Positions 46,116 through 55,413 are shown, numbered from the stretch's first letter. The stretch is 64,000 bases of DNA from Geminicoccus harenae (GCF_019800005.1 NZ_JABGCL010000011.1:142132-206131); one strand, 5' to 3'. Program-made: numbers and translations. The notes: generated by a model from the letters alone, not told the origin.

Positions 46116-46412
46116 TCATACGGGCAGGTTGCGCAGGGCGATCAGCACGGCAGCACCGGCGACGAACGTCACCAATGCGCCGCTGCGCAGCGCCACCAAG
46201 GCGGTCACCACGAGCGCTGCCAGCTCCGCAAGGCCGCCGTCCAGCGCCGCCGGGGCCACCAGCGTCGTCAGCACCGCGGCCGGCACTGCGTCCAGCCCGG
46301 CCTGCACGCGCGGCGGCACGCGGGCAAAGCGCGAAAGGACCAGATGGCCCATGATGCGCGCCAGATAGGTGACGGCCGCTGCCGCCAGGATGATCCAGAG
46401 CGTCGTGCTCAT
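46116..46412 (-). CDS. azlD: AzlD-family branched-chain amino acid exporter small subunit
   Basis: A 98-residue membrane protein with three to four helices and the AzlD pattern (WIILAAAAVTYLARIMG at the start, VPAAVLTTLVAPAAL). It works with AzlC to export branched-chain amino acids or analogues. Start overlaps the azlC stop (ATGA). Confidence 0.9.
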   Translation of the reverse strand: MSTTLWIILAAAAVTYLARIMGHLVLSRFARVPPRVQAGLDAVPAAVLTTLVAPAALDGGLAELAALVVTALVALRSGALVTFVAGAAVLIALRNLPV

Positions 46413-47122
46413 CCGCGCCCGGGCTCCGCGTAGCGCGGCACGGGCATGGCGGCGGCCAGCAGGATGCCGGCGAGCCCGCCGATCGTGACATGCCAGGGCG
46501 AGCCCACGGTCACGTAGGCGAGCATCGAGCCCACCGAACTGGCGGCCACCACCGGCAGCCAGTTCGCCCGGCGGCGAAAGCCCATGACCAGGCTCAGGAA
46601 GTAGATCGGTACTAGGAAATCCAGGCCCAGCGCATGGGGGTCGGTGATCAGCCGGCCGAACGCGGCGCCGATGGCCGCCTCCGCGATCCAGGTCAGGTAG
46701 ATCGGTAGCGCCACGCCCATGTACCAGGCAAAGGTCAGCCGGCGGCCGCCCTCCGCCTCCCGCTCGCTCTCTGCATATTGCAGGTCGACCAGCAGGAAGA
46801 AGGCCAGCGCCTTGCGCGCGGTGGGCCATGAGCCGATCAGCCGGCCGGCGGCGGCGGAATAGAGGATCGAGCGGGTGTTCACGATGAAGATCGAGAGCAC
46901 GATCATCCAGGGTGCCGCCCGCTGGCCGAACAGCTCCACGCCCACGATCTGGCTGGCCCCGCCATAGACCAGCGCGCTCATCAGCGTGGCCTCGACCACG
47001 GAAAAGCCGTTGTCGGCGGCCAGCGCGCCGAACAGCAGCCCGAACGGCGCGATCGCGATGATCATGGTCGGGGTGGACCGCGCCCCGCGCCAGAACTCCG
47101 CCTTGCCTGAACCGGTCGACAT
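46409..47122 (-). CDS. azlC: AzlC-family branched-chain amino acid exporter large subunit
   Basis: A 237-residue inner-membrane protein with seven or eight helices. AzlC hallmarks: IAIAPFGLLFGALA, LVYGGASQIVGVELFGQ and FIVNTRSILYSAA. ATG 47122 gives the usual short cytoplasmic N-terminus; the frame stays open upstream. No Lrp-type regulator lies next to it. Confidence 0.92.
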   Translation of the reverse strand: MSTGSGKAEFWRGARSTPTMIIAIAPFGLLFGALAADNGFSVVEATLMSALVYGGASQIVGVELFGQRAAPWMIVLSIFIVNTRSILYSAAAGRLIGSWPTARKALAFFLLVDLQYAESEREAEGGRRLTFAWYMGVALPIYLTWIAEAAIGAAFGRLITDPHALGLDFLVPIYFLSLVMGFRRRANWLPVVAASSVGSMLAYVTVGSPWHVTIGGLAGILLAAAMPVPRYAEPGRG

Positions 47123-47284
47123 GCCCACTCCCGAACGCCGGCGGCGTGTCTGGCGCATGATGCCAGCGCCGGCAAGCCGGCCAGGGTACCGCCATGCCGG
47201 CTGGGCGTTGCTGGAGCGGGAGCAGCATCGGCCAAGGGCCTCCCCTGCCCTCGGGCAGCAGGCCGACAGGAAAGGGCACGGCGC

Positions 47285-47578
47285 ATGATCACCATCACCG
47301 CCATCATCAAGGCGAAGCCCGGCCATGAGGAGGAGGTGCACCAGGCACTGCTCATCTCCGGCATCGAGGGCTCGGCCCTCGAACCGGGGACGATCGGCTA
47401 CCATGTCGGCCGCGCGGTCGAGGACCCGGCGGTCTTCACCACCTATGAGCGCTTCGCCAGCCGGGAAGCGATGGACCAGCACAACGCCACCACCGGCAAG
47501 CGGTTCTTCGACGCGGTGGGGCACCTGCTGGACGGGGCGCCCGTGTTCGCGGTGTGCGAGGAGATCTGGGTGAAGTGA
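47285..47578 (+). CDS. Antibiotic biosynthesis monooxygenase (ABM) domain protein
   Basis: A 97-residue dimeric ferredoxin-fold protein of the ABM/YgiN group (ITAIIKAKPGHEEEVHQALL; FTTYERFASREAMDQHNAT; FAVCEEIW). Members oxidise quinols or unknown small aromatics without a cofactor; many are uncharacterised. RBS AGGAAAGGG is upstream. Two more small-molecule-type genes follow on the same strand (SnoaL-like and alpha/beta hydrolase), suggesting a small detoxification group. Confidence 0.85.
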   Translation: MITITAIIKAKPGHEEEVHQALLISGIEGSALEPGTIGYHVGRAVEDPAVFTTYERFASREAMDQHNATTGKRFFDAVGHLLDGAPVFAVCEEIWVK

Positions 47579-47616
47579 GCTTACCTCCGACGTAATCGAC
47601 CGCATGACCGGCGGCA

Positions 47617-47656
47617 CGGCATGGTCTCCTCGCACACCAAAAAGGAGACCATGCCG
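47617..47656 (+). promoter_or_regulatory. Perfect 13-bp inverted repeat sequestering RBS and start codon of the SnoaL-like gene
   Basis: CGGCATGGTCTCC at 47617-47629 is exactly repeated in inverse at 47644-47656 with a 14-base loop. The right arm contains the GGAG ribosome-binding site (47644-47647) and the ATG at 47651. In RNA the stem would block translation; in DNA it could be a dimer operator. A TTAC-N7-GTAA palindrome lies just upstream (47581-47595). Confidence 0.65.
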
Positions 47657-48019
47657 ATGTTCGATGCGGACGCGATCACCACCCGCTATCTGGCGGCCTG
47701 GAATGCCCGCGAGCCTGCCCGGCGCCGGGAAGCCATCGCAAAAGCCTGGGTCGAGAGCGGCAGCTATCTCGATCCCCTGATGGAGGCCGAGGGCCATGGC
47801 GGGCTGGATGCGATAATCGCAGCGGCCCAGGCGCAGTTGCCGGGCCTGGTCTTCAGCCTCGCCGGCACGCCGGACCTCCATCACGACCGGCTGCGCTTTT
47901 CCTGGACGCTGGCGCCTGCCGGCGGCGTGCCGGTGGCGCGCGGCACCGACTTTGCGGTGGTGGCCGAGGATGGCCGGCTGGCGGCGGTGACCGGCTTTTT
48001 GGACCGGGAGGGCGTGTGA
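47651..48019 (+). CDS. SnoaL-like / NTF2-fold protein
   Basis: A 122-residue protein of the NTF2-like superfamily: TTRYLAAWNAREPARRREAIAKAW helix pair, SYLDPLMEAEGHGGLDAII and the curved sheet ending DFAVVAEDGRLAAVTGFLD. Family members bind or isomerise small hydrophobic ligands; no catalytic residues can be named. The ATG at 47651 follows GGAG but both sit in a strong inverted repeat. The stop overlaps the next gene by one base (TGATG). Confidence 0.8.
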   Translation: MPMFDADAITTRYLAAWNAREPARRREAIAKAWVESGSYLDPLMEAEGHGGLDAIIAAAQAQLPGLVFSLAGTPDLHHDRLRFSWTLAPAGGVPVARGTDFAVVAEDGRLAAVTGFLDREGV

Positions 48020-48834
48020 TGCCGACGATCCGCACGGCCGACGGGGTGGAGCTGTTCTACCGCGACTGGGGCCAGGGGCCGCAAACCGTGGTGTTCCTGG
48101 CGAGCTGGTCGCTGAGCTCGGAGAGCTGGGCCTACCAGATGCTACCCATGGCGGAGGCCGGCTGCCGCTGCATCGCCTATGACCGGCGCGGCCATGGCCG
48201 GTCCGATGATCCGGGCAGGGGCTATGACTACGACACGCTGGCCGACGAGCTGGCCTGCCTGATGGAAGGGCTGGACCTCAGGGAGGTCACCCTGGTCGGC
48301 TACTCGATGGGGCCGGGCGAGATCGTCCGCTACCTGACCAGGCATGGCAGCAGGCGCGTGGCGCGGGTCGCCATGCTCGGCACGGTCACGCCGATGCTGC
48401 GGCAGGCGGAGGACAACCCCTCCGGTATTCCGGAAGACGTGTTCGAGCAGGTCCGCCGGCAGCAGCTCATGCGCGACTTCCCGCAATGGATCGAGGACAA
48501 TATCCGGCCGTTCGTGACGCCGGAAACCTCGGCCGGCATGATCGACTGGATCCGCTCCATCTGCCGGCAGACCTCGCTCCAGGCGATCGTCCAGTGCAAC
48601 CGGACGATCACGTCTGCGGACTTCCGTGCCGAGCTGCCGCGGATCGAGCTGCCGGTCCTGCTGCTCCACGGCGAGGCGGACGAAAGCGCGCCGATTGCGC
48701 TGACCGCCGAGCCCAGCCTGGCCCTGCTGCCCAATGCGGAACTGGTGCGCTACCCGGGCGCCCCGCACGGCATCTTCCTGACCCATGCGGAGCAGGTGAC
48801 GAAAGACCTGCTGCGCTTCATCCGGCCGGCGTGA
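48019..48834 (+). CDS. Alpha/beta hydrolase (haloperoxidase/esterase-like)
   Basis: A 271-residue alpha/beta-hydrolase. Nucleophile Ser in GYSMG (about residue 96), acid Asp in HGEADESAP, His in GAPHGIF; the RRGHGRSD oxyanion-side motif is present. Resembles cofactor-free haloperoxidases and aryl esterases. Translationally coupled to the SnoaL-like gene. Its 3' end overlaps the convergent glycosyltransferase gene by 17 bases. Confidence 0.88.
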   Translation: MPTIRTADGVELFYRDWGQGPQTVVFLASWSLSSESWAYQMLPMAEAGCRCIAYDRRGHGRSDDPGRGYDYDTLADELACLMEGLDLREVTLVGYSMGPGEIVRYLTRHGSRRVARVAMLGTVTPMLRQAEDNPSGIPEDVFEQVRRQQLMRDFPQWIEDNIRPFVTPETSAGMIDWIRSICRQTSLQAIVQCNRTITSADFRAELPRIELPVLLLHGEADESAPIALTAEPSLALLPNAELVRYPGAPHGIFLTHAEQVTKDLLRFIRPA

Positions 48835-50179
48835 CGGGGCGTGCGCTGGCGGCTGCCGCCACGTCGCGCAGGCAGGCGATGGCGGCCACCGCCAGGAGCG
48901 GCTCCAGCGGCATGCGGAAGCGGCGCTCGGGGAAGGTCAGCGCATAGATCGCGAGGTTGCCGGCGACGAGCAGCAGCAGGGCCAGGCCGAACAGGCGCCG
49001 CCTGGGCCAGAACAAGGCCGATGCCAGACCCACCAAGCCCAGCGGCACGACGAGCAGATGGTAGAGGTTGCGCAGGTCGCCGCTGCCGAACTGCGCGTTC
49101 GCGACGGTGAGCTGCCCGTCCGGGCCCATCACCACCTCGCCGCCGCGCGCGATCGGTGCGGTGGCCGGGCTCAGGAACACGACCCCTTTCTCGATCGTCC
49201 GGCGCAGGAAGCGGGTCGGGTCGGCCAGGATCGCGCCGCGTGCGAGCTCGCCCAGATAGTCGTCGGCCCGCCACTGCTGGGATTCCCAGTCGATCCCGTA
49301 GGCAGCGATCATCGGCTTGATCCAGGGATCGGACCAGTCGACATCGCCCAGCAGGTAGAGGTCGCCCATCATCGGGTGGTTGCCCTTGAACAGGTTCATG
49401 CCGCCCGTGCTGGCGCCGGACAGCGCCACCCGGCCGAAGCTCGCCGCCAGATGGGCCTGCCAAGGCAGGAGGCAGGCGGCCAGCACCACGAGATGGATCA
49501 GGACCGGGCGGATGGCCGAACGCAGGGCACCCGCCTGCCAGATCAGGGTGATCAGCGTGACCGGGACCAGCACGATGCCGCTGGGCCTGGTCAGGAGTGC
49601 GAGTGCGGCCAGCACCGCCAGCAGCACGGCCTTGCCCGTGCCGTTCATGGGCCGCAGCAGGACCAGGACCCAGGCCAGCGTCAGGACGGTGAACAGGCCG
49701 GTCTCGCGCAGCACGAAGAACTCGCGCAACAGCGCCAGGTTGAGGGCAGCCAGGATCGCGGCGGCAGCACCCAGCAGCCGGTTGCCCAGGAGGCGCTCGG
49801 TGATCAGGGCGACCAAGCCCAGCGAGGCCAGCGCCATCAGCCCCTGGCCGAGCACGGCCAGCACCGCCCAGCTCTTGCCTGCGAGCAGCATGCACGCGGC
49901 GAGATAGAGGGGATAGACGGGCGGGCGCAGGGCGGTCGGGTGGATGCCGTCCAGCGAGTAGCGGCCGAGCGTGACCAGATGCTCGGCGATCAGCGCGTAG
50001 GAGGTCGAGCCGTAGCGCTCGAACGTGGCGAGGCCGTTCACGCCTGCCGCCAGGACCAGCAGCACGCAGAAGATGCCGGCCAGCAGCGGCAGGAAGCGCA
50101 GCCGATCCGCCCAGACCGGGCCGATCGCGAACCGGCCGCCCTGCCCGGGCGCCTGCGCGACCTCCGACGACATCACCAT
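48818..50179 (-). CDS. Glycosyltransferase family 39-like membrane protein
   Basis: A 453-residue polytopic membrane protein with about 10-12 helices, of the ArnT/PMT (GT39, GT-C) type: an acidic periplasmic loop after helix 1 (residues about 50-75, with GIHPTALRPPVYPLYLAA) and RETGLFTVLTLAWVLVLL. Such enzymes move sugars from polyprenyl phosphate to lipids or proteins; donor and acceptor here are unknown. ATG 50179 is preferred, with GGAG six bases before it; TTG 50182 and ATG 50173 are alternatives. Confidence 0.78.
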   Translation of the reverse strand: MVMSSEVAQAPGQGGRFAIGPVWADRLRFLPLLAGIFCVLLVLAAGVNGLATFERYGSTSYALIAEHLVTLGRYSLDGIHPTALRPPVYPLYLAACMLLAGKSWAVLAVLGQGLMALASLGLVALITERLLGNRLLGAAAAILAALNLALLREFFVLRETGLFTVLTLAWVLVLLRPMNGTGKAVLLAVLAALALLTRPSGIVLVPVTLITLIWQAGALRSAIRPVLIHLVVLAACLLPWQAHLAASFGRVALSGASTGGMNLFKGNHPMMGDLYLLGDVDWSDPWIKPMIAAYGIDWESQQWRADDYLGELARGAILADPTRFLRRTIEKGVVFLSPATAPIARGGEVVMGPDGQLTVANAQFGSGDLRNLYHLLVVPLGLVGLASALFWPRRRLFGLALLLLVAGNLAIYALTFPERRFRMPLEPLLAVAAIACLRDVAAAASARPVTPAG

Positions 50180-50370
50180 CAACTGCTCCTCAACTGCGGC
50201 CGTCCGGAAATGGCGCGCCGTGCGGGACTATAGCGGCCCCCGGTGGGGATCCGGCAACTGCCAGCGGCAGCAGGGCGGCCCAGGGGATGCCGGAAAAACC
50301 GCGTCGCCTCGGCGTTTGGCCGGTGCCATAGTCCGGCCGCGCACGACCATGTGAAGGAGGCCAGGGGCCG

Positions 50371-51075
50371 ATGGCGGGACAGAAGGTGGCGCTGGTCACC
50401 GCGGGCGGCAGCGGCATGGGTGCCGCGGCGGCGCGGCGCCTGGCGGCGGACGGCTTTGCGGTGGGCATCCTGTCCTCGTCGGGCAAGGGCGAGGCGCTGG
50501 CGAAGGAGCTGGGCGGGCTGGGCGTCACCGGCTCCAACCAGTCCGTGGACGACCTCCAGCGCCTGGTCGACGGGGCGATGGCGCGCTGGAGCCGGATCGA
50601 CGTGCTGGTCAACAGTGCCGGGCACGGGCCGCGCGCACCGGTGCTGGAGCTCACCGACGAGCAGTGGCACGCCGGCATGGACGTCTACCTCATGAACGTG
50701 ATCCGCCCGACCCGGCTGGTGGCCCCGGTCATGCGGGCGCAGAAGGGTGGCGCCATCATCAACATCTCCACGGCCTGGGCGTTCGAGCCGAGTGCCATGT
50801 TCCCGACCTCGGCCGTGTTCCGCGCGGGCCTGGCCGCCTTCACCAAGCTGTTCGCCGACAGCCATGCCGCGGACAATATCCGGATGAACAACGTCCTGCC
50901 CGGCTGGATCGACAGCCTGCCGGCGACGGAGGAGCGCCGGCAGAGCGTGCCGATGGGCCGCTATGGCAGGAGCGAGGAGATCGCGGCGACGATCGCCTTC
51001 CTCGCCTCGGAGGGGGCCGGCTACATCACCGGCCAGAACATCCGCGTCGATGGCGGCCTGATGCGCTCGGTCTGA
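50371..51075 (+). CDS. SDR-family protein lacking the YxxxK catalytic pair
   Basis: A 234-residue Rossmann-fold protein. Cofactor motif TAGGSGMG (residues 10-17), NSAG strand motif, and the C-terminal ITGQNIRVDGG of classical SDRs. Where YxxxK is expected the sequence reads SAVFR, so neither Tyr nor Lys is present (Ser and Arg instead). Strong RBS AAGGAGG. Either it has another chemistry or it is a binding protein. No obvious partner in the neighbourhood. Confidence 0.82.
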   Translation: MAGQKVALVTAGGSGMGAAAARRLAADGFAVGILSSSGKGEALAKELGGLGVTGSNQSVDDLQRLVDGAMARWSRIDVLVNSAGHGPRAPVLELTDEQWHAGMDVYLMNVIRPTRLVAPVMRAQKGGAIINISTAWAFEPSAMFPTSAVFRAGLAAFTKLFADSHAADNIRMNNVLPGWIDSLPATEERRQSVPMGRYGRSEEIAATIAFLASEGAGYITGQNIRVDGGLMRSV

Positions 51076-51109
51076 CAAAGGGTGCAGCACGGCCGGCTGG
51101 TGGCGACCG

Positions 51110-53080
51110 TCAGTAGTCGGCCGGCCAGATCGGCTTTTCCAGGCCGCGCGGGTTCGGGCGGTGCTTGCCGCCATGGACGGTGGCGAGGATGCGGATGTCC
51201 CTCAGCCGGTCGGGGGCGGCCTCCATCTGGAGCGGGTCGTCCGACATCACCACCATGTCGGCCACCTTGCCGGCCGTCAGGGTGCCGTGGCTCTGCGAGA
51301 GCCCGTACTGCCAGGCCGCATCGACCGTCCAGGCGCGCAGGCCCTGCTCGATCGAGATCGATTCCTGCGGGCCCAGCACGGCCGGGCAGGCGGCCTGGTC
51401 CGTGTTGGGGTACCAGTCCGGCTGTTGGACCTTGCGGGTCTTGGCCACCCAGACCGAGAACAGCGGGTCCGGCGGCTCGACCGGCGAATCGGTGTGCAGC
51501 GTCACCCGCAGCCCCATGCCCAGCGCACTGCGCGCCGGATAGGGGAAATACTTGCCGTTCATCACCTTCGGGCCCAGCACCTGCTGGCACTGGGGCAGGC
51601 CCCAGAAATAGAGATTGCCCATCAGGAAGCTGACGGGGTCGTTGATGCTCTTCAGCCAGGACATGGTCTGCCTGCTGACGAACGGCGCGTGCAGCACGAT
51701 GTCCCGGAACTTCCAGCCGTCCGGGTAGTGCGCCCGCCGCAGTGCTGCCACCGCCTTGTCGGCCGCCTGGTCGCCGTTCTCGTGGATCATGATCGGGTAG
51801 CCGGCGGCGTGGGCCGCCTCGATCCGGCGCTCCATCTGGCCTTCCCACAGGTCCGGCAGGCCCTGGTAGGGCTTGGGGAAGGGCGGCTCCGTGAACGGCG
51901 GGAAGACCATGTAGTAGGGGTCGTTCAGGAAGGCGGTGTAGCCCTGCGGGCTGCCGTCGGCGAAGCTCTTGACCCCGGCGACGAACATCTTGGGCTGGTT
52001 CTGGATCGCCGCCGTGGCCTGCTGCGCCATGGCGATCGTGTCGGCGAAGTCCGGGCTGGTGGCGTCATACATCATCAGGCCGACCGTGAACGGGAAGCCC
52101 GGGTCGTCCTTCATCATGTCCAGGTAGATCCTGGCATCACCGAACGAGGCCGCACCCTCCTGGATCAGCGTGTAGCCATGGCCGGCATAGATATCGATAG
52201 CCCTGGCGATCGAGGTGACCGCGGACAGCTCGTCGCCCTGCAGCACCTGGCCGACCCAGAAGGAATCGGCATAGAGCGCCAGGTCTTCGTTGAGCTGGCC
52301 GCGCCTGGCCAGCGCCAGCTCCTGCTTCGGGTTGATCGAGGGGCTGGTGCAGTTGGTCGTGATCCCGGCCACCCCGCAGATCCGGAGCAGCTTCAACGCC
52401 GGCGTGTTGGCATACGAGATATGGCCGGACTGGCTGGACACGAAGATCGGAATTTTGGTCGAGATCGCGTCCAGGGTCGCGCGTGCGTTGCCGTTCTCGA
52501 AGTTCGGGCAGGCGAAGCCGACATTGGTCTTCGGACCCTTGCAGCTCTTGCCATGGCCCAGCCGCGCCGGGTCGTAGCTCATCGCCAGGACGCGGGTGGC
52601 ACCCTTCTTCCTGGCTGCCGCCGTGATCCGCTCGATCACGTCGTCCTGGCTCCGGACCGGGATGAAGCAGCGCTGCGGGTCGTCCGGCGTCTTGCAGCGT
52701 GGATCGCCCGGCAACGGCTTGAAGAACAGGTTCACCGACGAGACGTCGAGCCAGTGCTTCGCGTCGGTGAAGAACGCATAGCCCAGGAAGTGGGAATGCG
52801 GGTCGATGAAGCCCGGCAGCACGGTGGCGCCACGGAGCCGGACGGTCCTGGTATGGGGGCCGACATGCTCGCGGATCCGGGCATCGGAGCCAACCGCCAG
52901 GATCTTGCCGCCCTTGACCGCGACCGCCCTGGCCCGCGGCTGTGCGGCATCCATGGTCACGACATTGCCGCCCAGATAGATGGCGTCGGCGACCGGTGGC
53001 GGCGGTTCCTTGGCCAGTACAGCGAGCGGCATCAGCGCGCTGGCGACCGCCAGCGTCAACCATCGAAAACGCTTCGCCAT
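51110..53080 (-). CDS. Exported amidohydrolase (YtcJ/amidohydrolase 3 type)
   Basis: A 656-residue metal-dependent hydrolase. Signal peptide residues 1-24 (cleavage near VLAKE). The beta-sandwich N-part holds NVVTMDAAQPRARAVAVKGG, then the metal motif GFIDPHSHF and later IHENGDQAADKA and TLHTDSP. The end returns to the sandwich (VADMVVMSDDPLQ). Members of this group cleave N-acyl or cyclic amide bonds of unknown compounds. ATG 53080 gives the clean signal peptide; 53107 is possible. It lies downstream of a CUT1 importer on the same strand. Confidence 0.87.
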   Translation of the reverse strand: MAKRFRWLTLAVASALMPLAVLAKEPPPPVADAIYLGGNVVTMDAAQPRARAVAVKGGKILAVGSDARIREHVGPHTRTVRLRGATVLPGFIDPHSHFLGYAFFTDAKHWLDVSSVNLFFKPLPGDPRCKTPDDPQRCFIPVRSQDDVIERITAAARKKGATRVLAMSYDPARLGHGKSCKGPKTNVGFACPNFENGNARATLDAISTKIPIFVSSQSGHISYANTPALKLLRICGVAGITTNCTSPSINPKQELALARRGQLNEDLALYADSFWVGQVLQGDELSAVTSIARAIDIYAGHGYTLIQEGAASFGDARIYLDMMKDDPGFPFTVGLMMYDATSPDFADTIAMAQQATAAIQNQPKMFVAGVKSFADGSPQGYTAFLNDPYYMVFPPFTEPPFPKPYQGLPDLWEGQMERRIEAAHAAGYPIMIHENGDQAADKAVAALRRAHYPDGWKFRDIVLHAPFVSRQTMSWLKSINDPVSFLMGNLYFWGLPQCQQVLGPKVMNGKYFPYPARSALGMGLRVTLHTDSPVEPPDPLFSVWVAKTRKVQQPDWYPNTDQAACPAVLGPQESISIEQGLRAWTVDAAWQYGLSQSHGTLTAGKVADMVVMSDDPLQMEAAPDRLRDIRILATVHGGKHRPNPRGLEKPIWPADY

Positions 53081-53261
53081 TTGACCGCATCCCCGACTTG
53101 TTTTCACCGGAAACTTCCGTTGATAAGTCGAGGTGCGTCAAGTGTATGGACAAACGTACCAAGTATCCTTGGAAACGAACGACAACTCCCGGAACCGCGT
53201 CAGCCGGACGAGATGTGACCGTCGGCAAGGCGGGCTGCGGCAAGGGCCGCAGGCGCCCGGC

Positions 53262-54188
53262 TCACTTCACCGCACCGGCGGTGAGCCCCTTGATGAGATA
53301 GCGTTCCAGGAGGATGCCGACGATCGCGAGGGGCAGGATGGCGGCGGTGGCGAGTGCTGCCATGGACCACCAGTTGACGCCCTGCGAGCCGGTCTGGCTG
53401 GCGAGCATGACCGGGAGGGTGTTGGCGTTGGTGCTGGTGAGCAGGGCTGCGAAGAAATACTCGTTCCAGCAGAGCACCAGGGACAGGATGAAGGCCGCGA
53501 CCATGCCCGGCAAGGCGATGGGCAGGATGATGCGGAAGAAGGCGCCCCAGATCGAGGCGCCGTCGATGAAGGCGGCTTCTTCCAGCTCGATCGGGATGGA
53601 CTGGAACTGGTCGCGCATGATCCAGATCACGATCGGCAGCACGGTCAGGGTGTAGAGCAGGATGATGCCGATGCGCGTGTCGAGCAGGGCCAGCTCGCGG
53701 TAAAGCACCAGGAAGGGCATGGCGAGCACGACGGGCGGCAGGATGAGCTGGGAGAGGAAGAAGAAGGCCAGGTCGCGGTTGCCGAGCTTGCCGAACCGGT
53801 ACTGGAAGCGGGACAGGCCGTAGGCCGCGAGCGAGCCCAGGGCCACGGCCAGGAGCGAGGCGCCCACCGAGATCACCACGCTGTTCTGGAAGCGCTTGAG
53901 GAACTCGTCGCGCACGGTGGAGGTCTGGCCGATCGTCTCAGGGGAGAGGCCGAGCGAACGCCAGCCGCGCCATTGTGGGGTGAAGTCGACCCAGGGGATC
54001 AGGTGGCCCTGGGTGACGTCGGCGGCGACCTTGAACGAGGTCGTCACTGTCCAATAGACCGGGAACAGCGACACGAAGGTCCAGAACAGGAGCAGCGCAT
54101 AGACGATCACCCGGCCCCATGCCTGCCGGCTGGGCCGCTTCCGGGCGGAAATGTTCTGGTTGGGCAGACTGGTTGCCAACGGGGCCAC
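53262..54188 (-). CDS. ABC transporter permease (MalG-like, CUT1)
   Basis: A 308-residue inner-membrane permease with six core helices and EAA loop ELEEAAFIDGASIWGAFF (about 200-217), ending LIKGLTAGAVK as in MalG. The start is GTG 54188, shortly after AGGA and 8 bases after the stop of the partner permease. No ATPase gene follows: the next gene is an amidohydrolase, so the importer must borrow an ATPase encoded elsewhere. Confidence 0.9.
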   Translation of the reverse strand: MAPLATSLPNQNISARKRPSRQAWGRVIVYALLLFWTFVSLFPVYWTVTTSFKVAADVTQGHLIPWVDFTPQWRGWRSLGLSPETIGQTSTVRDEFLKRFQNSVVISVGASLLAVALGSLAAYGLSRFQYRFGKLGNRDLAFFFLSQLILPPVVLAMPFLVLYRELALLDTRIGIILLYTLTVLPIVIWIMRDQFQSIPIELEEAAFIDGASIWGAFFRIILPIALPGMVAAFILSLVLCWNEYFFAALLTSTNANTLPVMLASQTGSQGVNWWSMAALATAAILPLAIVGILLERYLIKGLTAGAVK

Positions 54189-54196
54189 TCCTAGCC

Positions 54197-55318
54197 TCAG
54201 GTCGTCGGGAAGCGCTTCATCCAGCGATTGATCAGCGCCAGCAGCACGGTCAGGAAGATCACGATCAGCACGAAGTAGAACTCCGCCAGCATCGTGCCGT
54301 AGCCGACGTTCGAGCGGTCGCGATACTCGCGGTAGATGAAGCTCGTTACCGTGTCGGTGGCGCCGCCCGGCCCGCCGGCAGTGGTGTTGATCACGATGTC
54401 GGCGAGCTTGAGCTGGAAGATGATGCGCAGCACGATCGCAGTGACGCTGACCGGCAGCATCAGGGGAAAGGTGATCTTCCAGAAGGACTGCCAGCCGGTG
54501 GCCCCGTCGATCTTGGCTGCCTCCATGATGTCCTTGGGCATGGCCTGCAGGCCTGCCAGGAGCAGGATCATGATGAACGGGATCGACACCCAGCTATCCA
54601 GGGCGATGATGCTGGCCCGGGCGATCCAGGGGGTGGCGAAGAAGGCCGGGCTGTCCCATCCCAGGAGGCGGGCGAACTGGGAGAGCGGGCCGAACCGGTA
54701 CTCCATGAGCGACTTGCCGATCATCCAGCTCACCGCCACCGGGCTCAGCATGAACGGCAGGAGGAAGGCGACGCGGAAGAACTTGCGCGCCCGGATCTCG
54801 GCGTTGAGCAGGAGCGCCAGGCCGAAGGCGATCGCGTACTGGACCAGCACCGCCAGCACGTAGATCACCATGTTGCCCATGGCGTTCCAGTAATAGGGGT
54901 CGTTCAGCATCGCGACGAAATTGTCGACGCCGTTGAACTGCCGCCCGGTAAACGAGCTCAGGTTCCAGTCGGAAAAGGCGATGAACAGGCCGAAGACGGT
55001 CGGGAACACCACCACGGCCAGGGTGAACAGCAAGGCCGGCAGCACGAACAGCGCCCGCTGGCCCTGCTGCCCGCGGCGCAGCACCTGGCTGGCGCATACG
55101 GCCACCGACCAGATCACGTAGGCATAGAGCACCGGCCGCCAGTTGGCGAAGCCGACCTCGGTCAGCCCGGCGCTGTAGAGGCCCTGCACCAGCACGGCCG
55201 CGAGGAGCAGCGCGGTCGCCGCCCAGAACAGGCCGCGCCCGATCGCCTGGCGCCGGGCCGGGTCGGGTGCCGCCCGGACAGGGGCGGCGGATGCGGTCAC
55301 GGACGGCGCAGGCGACAT
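54197..55318 (-). CDS. ABC transporter permease (MalF-like, CUT1)
   Basis: A 373-residue permease with two extra N-terminal helices (about 28-75) before the standard six, and EAA loop DIMEAAKIDGATGWQSFW (about 245-262). It forms the channel with the MalG-like subunit. It is separated from the binding-protein gene by a strong intrinsic terminator, so it should be expressed at a lower level. Confidence 0.9.
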   Translation of the reverse strand: MSPAPSVTASAAPVRAAPDPARRQAIGRGLFWAATALLLAAVLVQGLYSAGLTEVGFANWRPVLYAYVIWSVAVCASQVLRRGQQGQRALFVLPALLFTLAVVVFPTVFGLFIAFSDWNLSSFTGRQFNGVDNFVAMLNDPYYWNAMGNMVIYVLAVLVQYAIAFGLALLLNAEIRARKFFRVAFLLPFMLSPVAVSWMIGKSLMEYRFGPLSQFARLLGWDSPAFFATPWIARASIIALDSWVSIPFIMILLLAGLQAMPKDIMEAAKIDGATGWQSFWKITFPLMLPVSVTAIVLRIIFQLKLADIVINTTAGGPGGATDTVTSFIYREYRDRSNVGYGTMLAEFYFVLIVIFLTVLLALINRWMKRFPTT

Positions 55319-55358
55319 CTAGATCCTCGTCATGGGCGTCCGCCCGAAGGCGGACCTG

Positions 55359-55395
55359 AAAAAACCGCGCCGGCCCCGGCTAAGCGGGACCGGCG
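55359..55395 (-). terminator. Rho-independent terminator/attenuator after the binding-protein gene
   Basis: On the minus strand an 11-bp stem with one wobble pair and a 6-base loop is followed within three bases by six T residues (55364-55359). It lies 18 bases after the binding-protein stop and inside the operon, so it probably works as a partial stop giving excess binding protein. Confidence 0.8.
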
Positions 55396-55413
55396 GGCAG
55401 GATAGCCTGGAAA

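Noticed and set aside
53108..53119. CGGAA-AC-TTCCG palindrome upstream of the amidohydrolase
   Set aside because: Short arms, no partner regulator nearby and no promoter elements around it; likely chance.
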